A stretch of DNA of 64,000 bases from Pseudoxanthobacter soli DSM 19599 (GTDB taxonomy: Bacteria > Pseudomonadota > Alphaproteobacteria > Rhizobiales > Segnochrobactraceae): positions 62,001-126,000 of the forward strand of contig CAMDHY010000002.1 of NCBI GenBank assembly GCA_945898215.1, written 5' to 3'. Under the pieces are notes generated by a model. The model ran no database searches and had not been told where the DNA came from. It saw only the letters and a program-made list of their open reading frames with translations. The translations under genes and the position numbers were made by a program. How positions within the stretch are numbered: position 1 is the first letter of the stretch; every line of letters begins with the position of its first letter. This document shows positions 63,594-64,000 of the stretch, one piece after another.

Positions 63594-64000
63594 GTGCTGT
63601 CGGTCGAGCAGGTGAGCAAGCGGTTCGGCGGCGTGCAGGCGCTGCAGGACGTCACGCTCGTCTGCCGCCCGGGCGAGATTGTCGGGCTGATCGGCCCGAA
63701 CGGCGCCGGTAAGTCCTCGCTCGTCAACGTCGTCACCGGCCTGATCGCCCCCGACGGCGGCCAGGTGCGGCTCGGCGACCGCGAGCTCGCCGGCCGCGGG
63801 CCGGAGTTCGCCGCCCAGTCCGGCGTCGCCCGCACCTTCCAGAACCTGCGGCTGTTCAAGCAGTTGTCCGTCCGCCAGAACGTTGAGGTGGCGCTCACCT
63901 CCGGCCATCGCCACCGCCCCGACCGCGTCGCCGGGCTGACGGTCGACGCGCTGCTCGCCCAGCAGGGCCTGTCGGACCTCGCCGAGGCGCCGGCCGGCGT
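63594..64000 (+). CDS. Branched-chain-type ABC transporter ATPase (LivG-like), 5' part
   Basis: The first 135 residues of an ABC ATPase cut by the window end. It has SVEQVSKRFGGVQALQDVTL, Walker A GPNGAGKSSL (about 39-48), and the Q-loop ARTFQNLRLFKQLSVRQNV typical of LivG in the hydrophobic amino acid (HAAT) family. I choose GTG 63594 (GGGGAGG eight bases ahead); GTG 63585 is the alternative. It likely starts an uptake operon for the substrate handled by the neighbouring enzymes. Confidence 0.85.
   Translation, partial: MLSVEQVSKRFGGVQALQDVTLVCRPGEIVGLIGPNGAGKSSLVNVVTGLIAPDGGQVRLGDRELAGRGPEFAAQSGVARTFQNLRLFKQLSVRQNVEVALTSGHRHRPDRVAGLTVDALLAQQGLSDLAEAPAG

Overview
The window is about 64 kb of very GC-rich DNA (an estimated 70% or so) with dense, mostly intact chromosomal genes. 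Gene content and order point to an alphaproteobacterium of the order Hyphomicrobiales (Rhizobiales). The evidence is a PdhS-type cell-cycle kinase, the DUF2948-hisD-UPF0262-LMW phosphatase cluster, paired phasins, a candidate Irr/ICE box, a HWE-kinase bacteriophytochrome with its heme oxygenase, and a tRNA-His with the G1.U72/A73 acceptor end and no G-1 that is typical of one alphaproteobacterial clade. I see no phage, integrase, transposase, CRISPR array or rRNA.

Layout. 1-9.9 kb is core metabolism: an OmpA/Pal-like lipoprotein, an exported hydratase-fold protein, icd, serB and miaA (divergent), then the branched-chain amino acid genes ilvB-ilvN-ilvC. A short leader peptide and an attenuator-type terminator precede ilvB. 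9.9-16 kb holds a Pit phosphate transporter, an overlapping three-gene two-component operon, a YkvA-like protein and an LMW phosphatase. 16-26.5 kb holds ispG, an EamA transporter, a Zur/Fur regulator, 3-hydroxybutyrate dehydrogenase, a PfkB kinase, a LuxR regulator, an unusual ureohydrolase, a DUF3500 protein and an aminotransferase. 26.4-29.5 kb is the conserved hisD cluster. 29.8-32 kb carries two unrecognised secreted or membrane proteins, followed by tRNA-His.

32.4-41.5 kb has two phasins, the large PdhS kinase, an iron ABC permease behind a probable Irr box, and heme oxygenase followed by a bacteriophytochrome that has lost its chromophore-binding core. 41.5-43.6 kb has murA, crcB and a DUF190 gene. 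43.6-55.3 kb is catabolic. It has a four-gene molybdenum hydroxylase whose large subunit is split in two, a divergent GntR regulator with a palindrome over the hydroxylase promoter, a PIF1-like helicase, a TRAP transporter, a DHDPS-family enzyme and an LDH2-family dehydrogenase. 55.5-59 kb has cobB, cobA and cbiD.

59.3-64 kb looks like a second catabolic regulon: an SDR, an aldehyde dehydrogenase, an N-formylglutamate amidohydrolase-like enzyme, an XRE-cupin regulator and the start of a branched-chain-type ABC transporter. Two near-identical operators (ATTTTCC-N5-GGAAAAT) flank this block and are the likely targets of the XRE-cupin protein. Several GC-rich inverted-repeat elements sit in the intergenic gaps.
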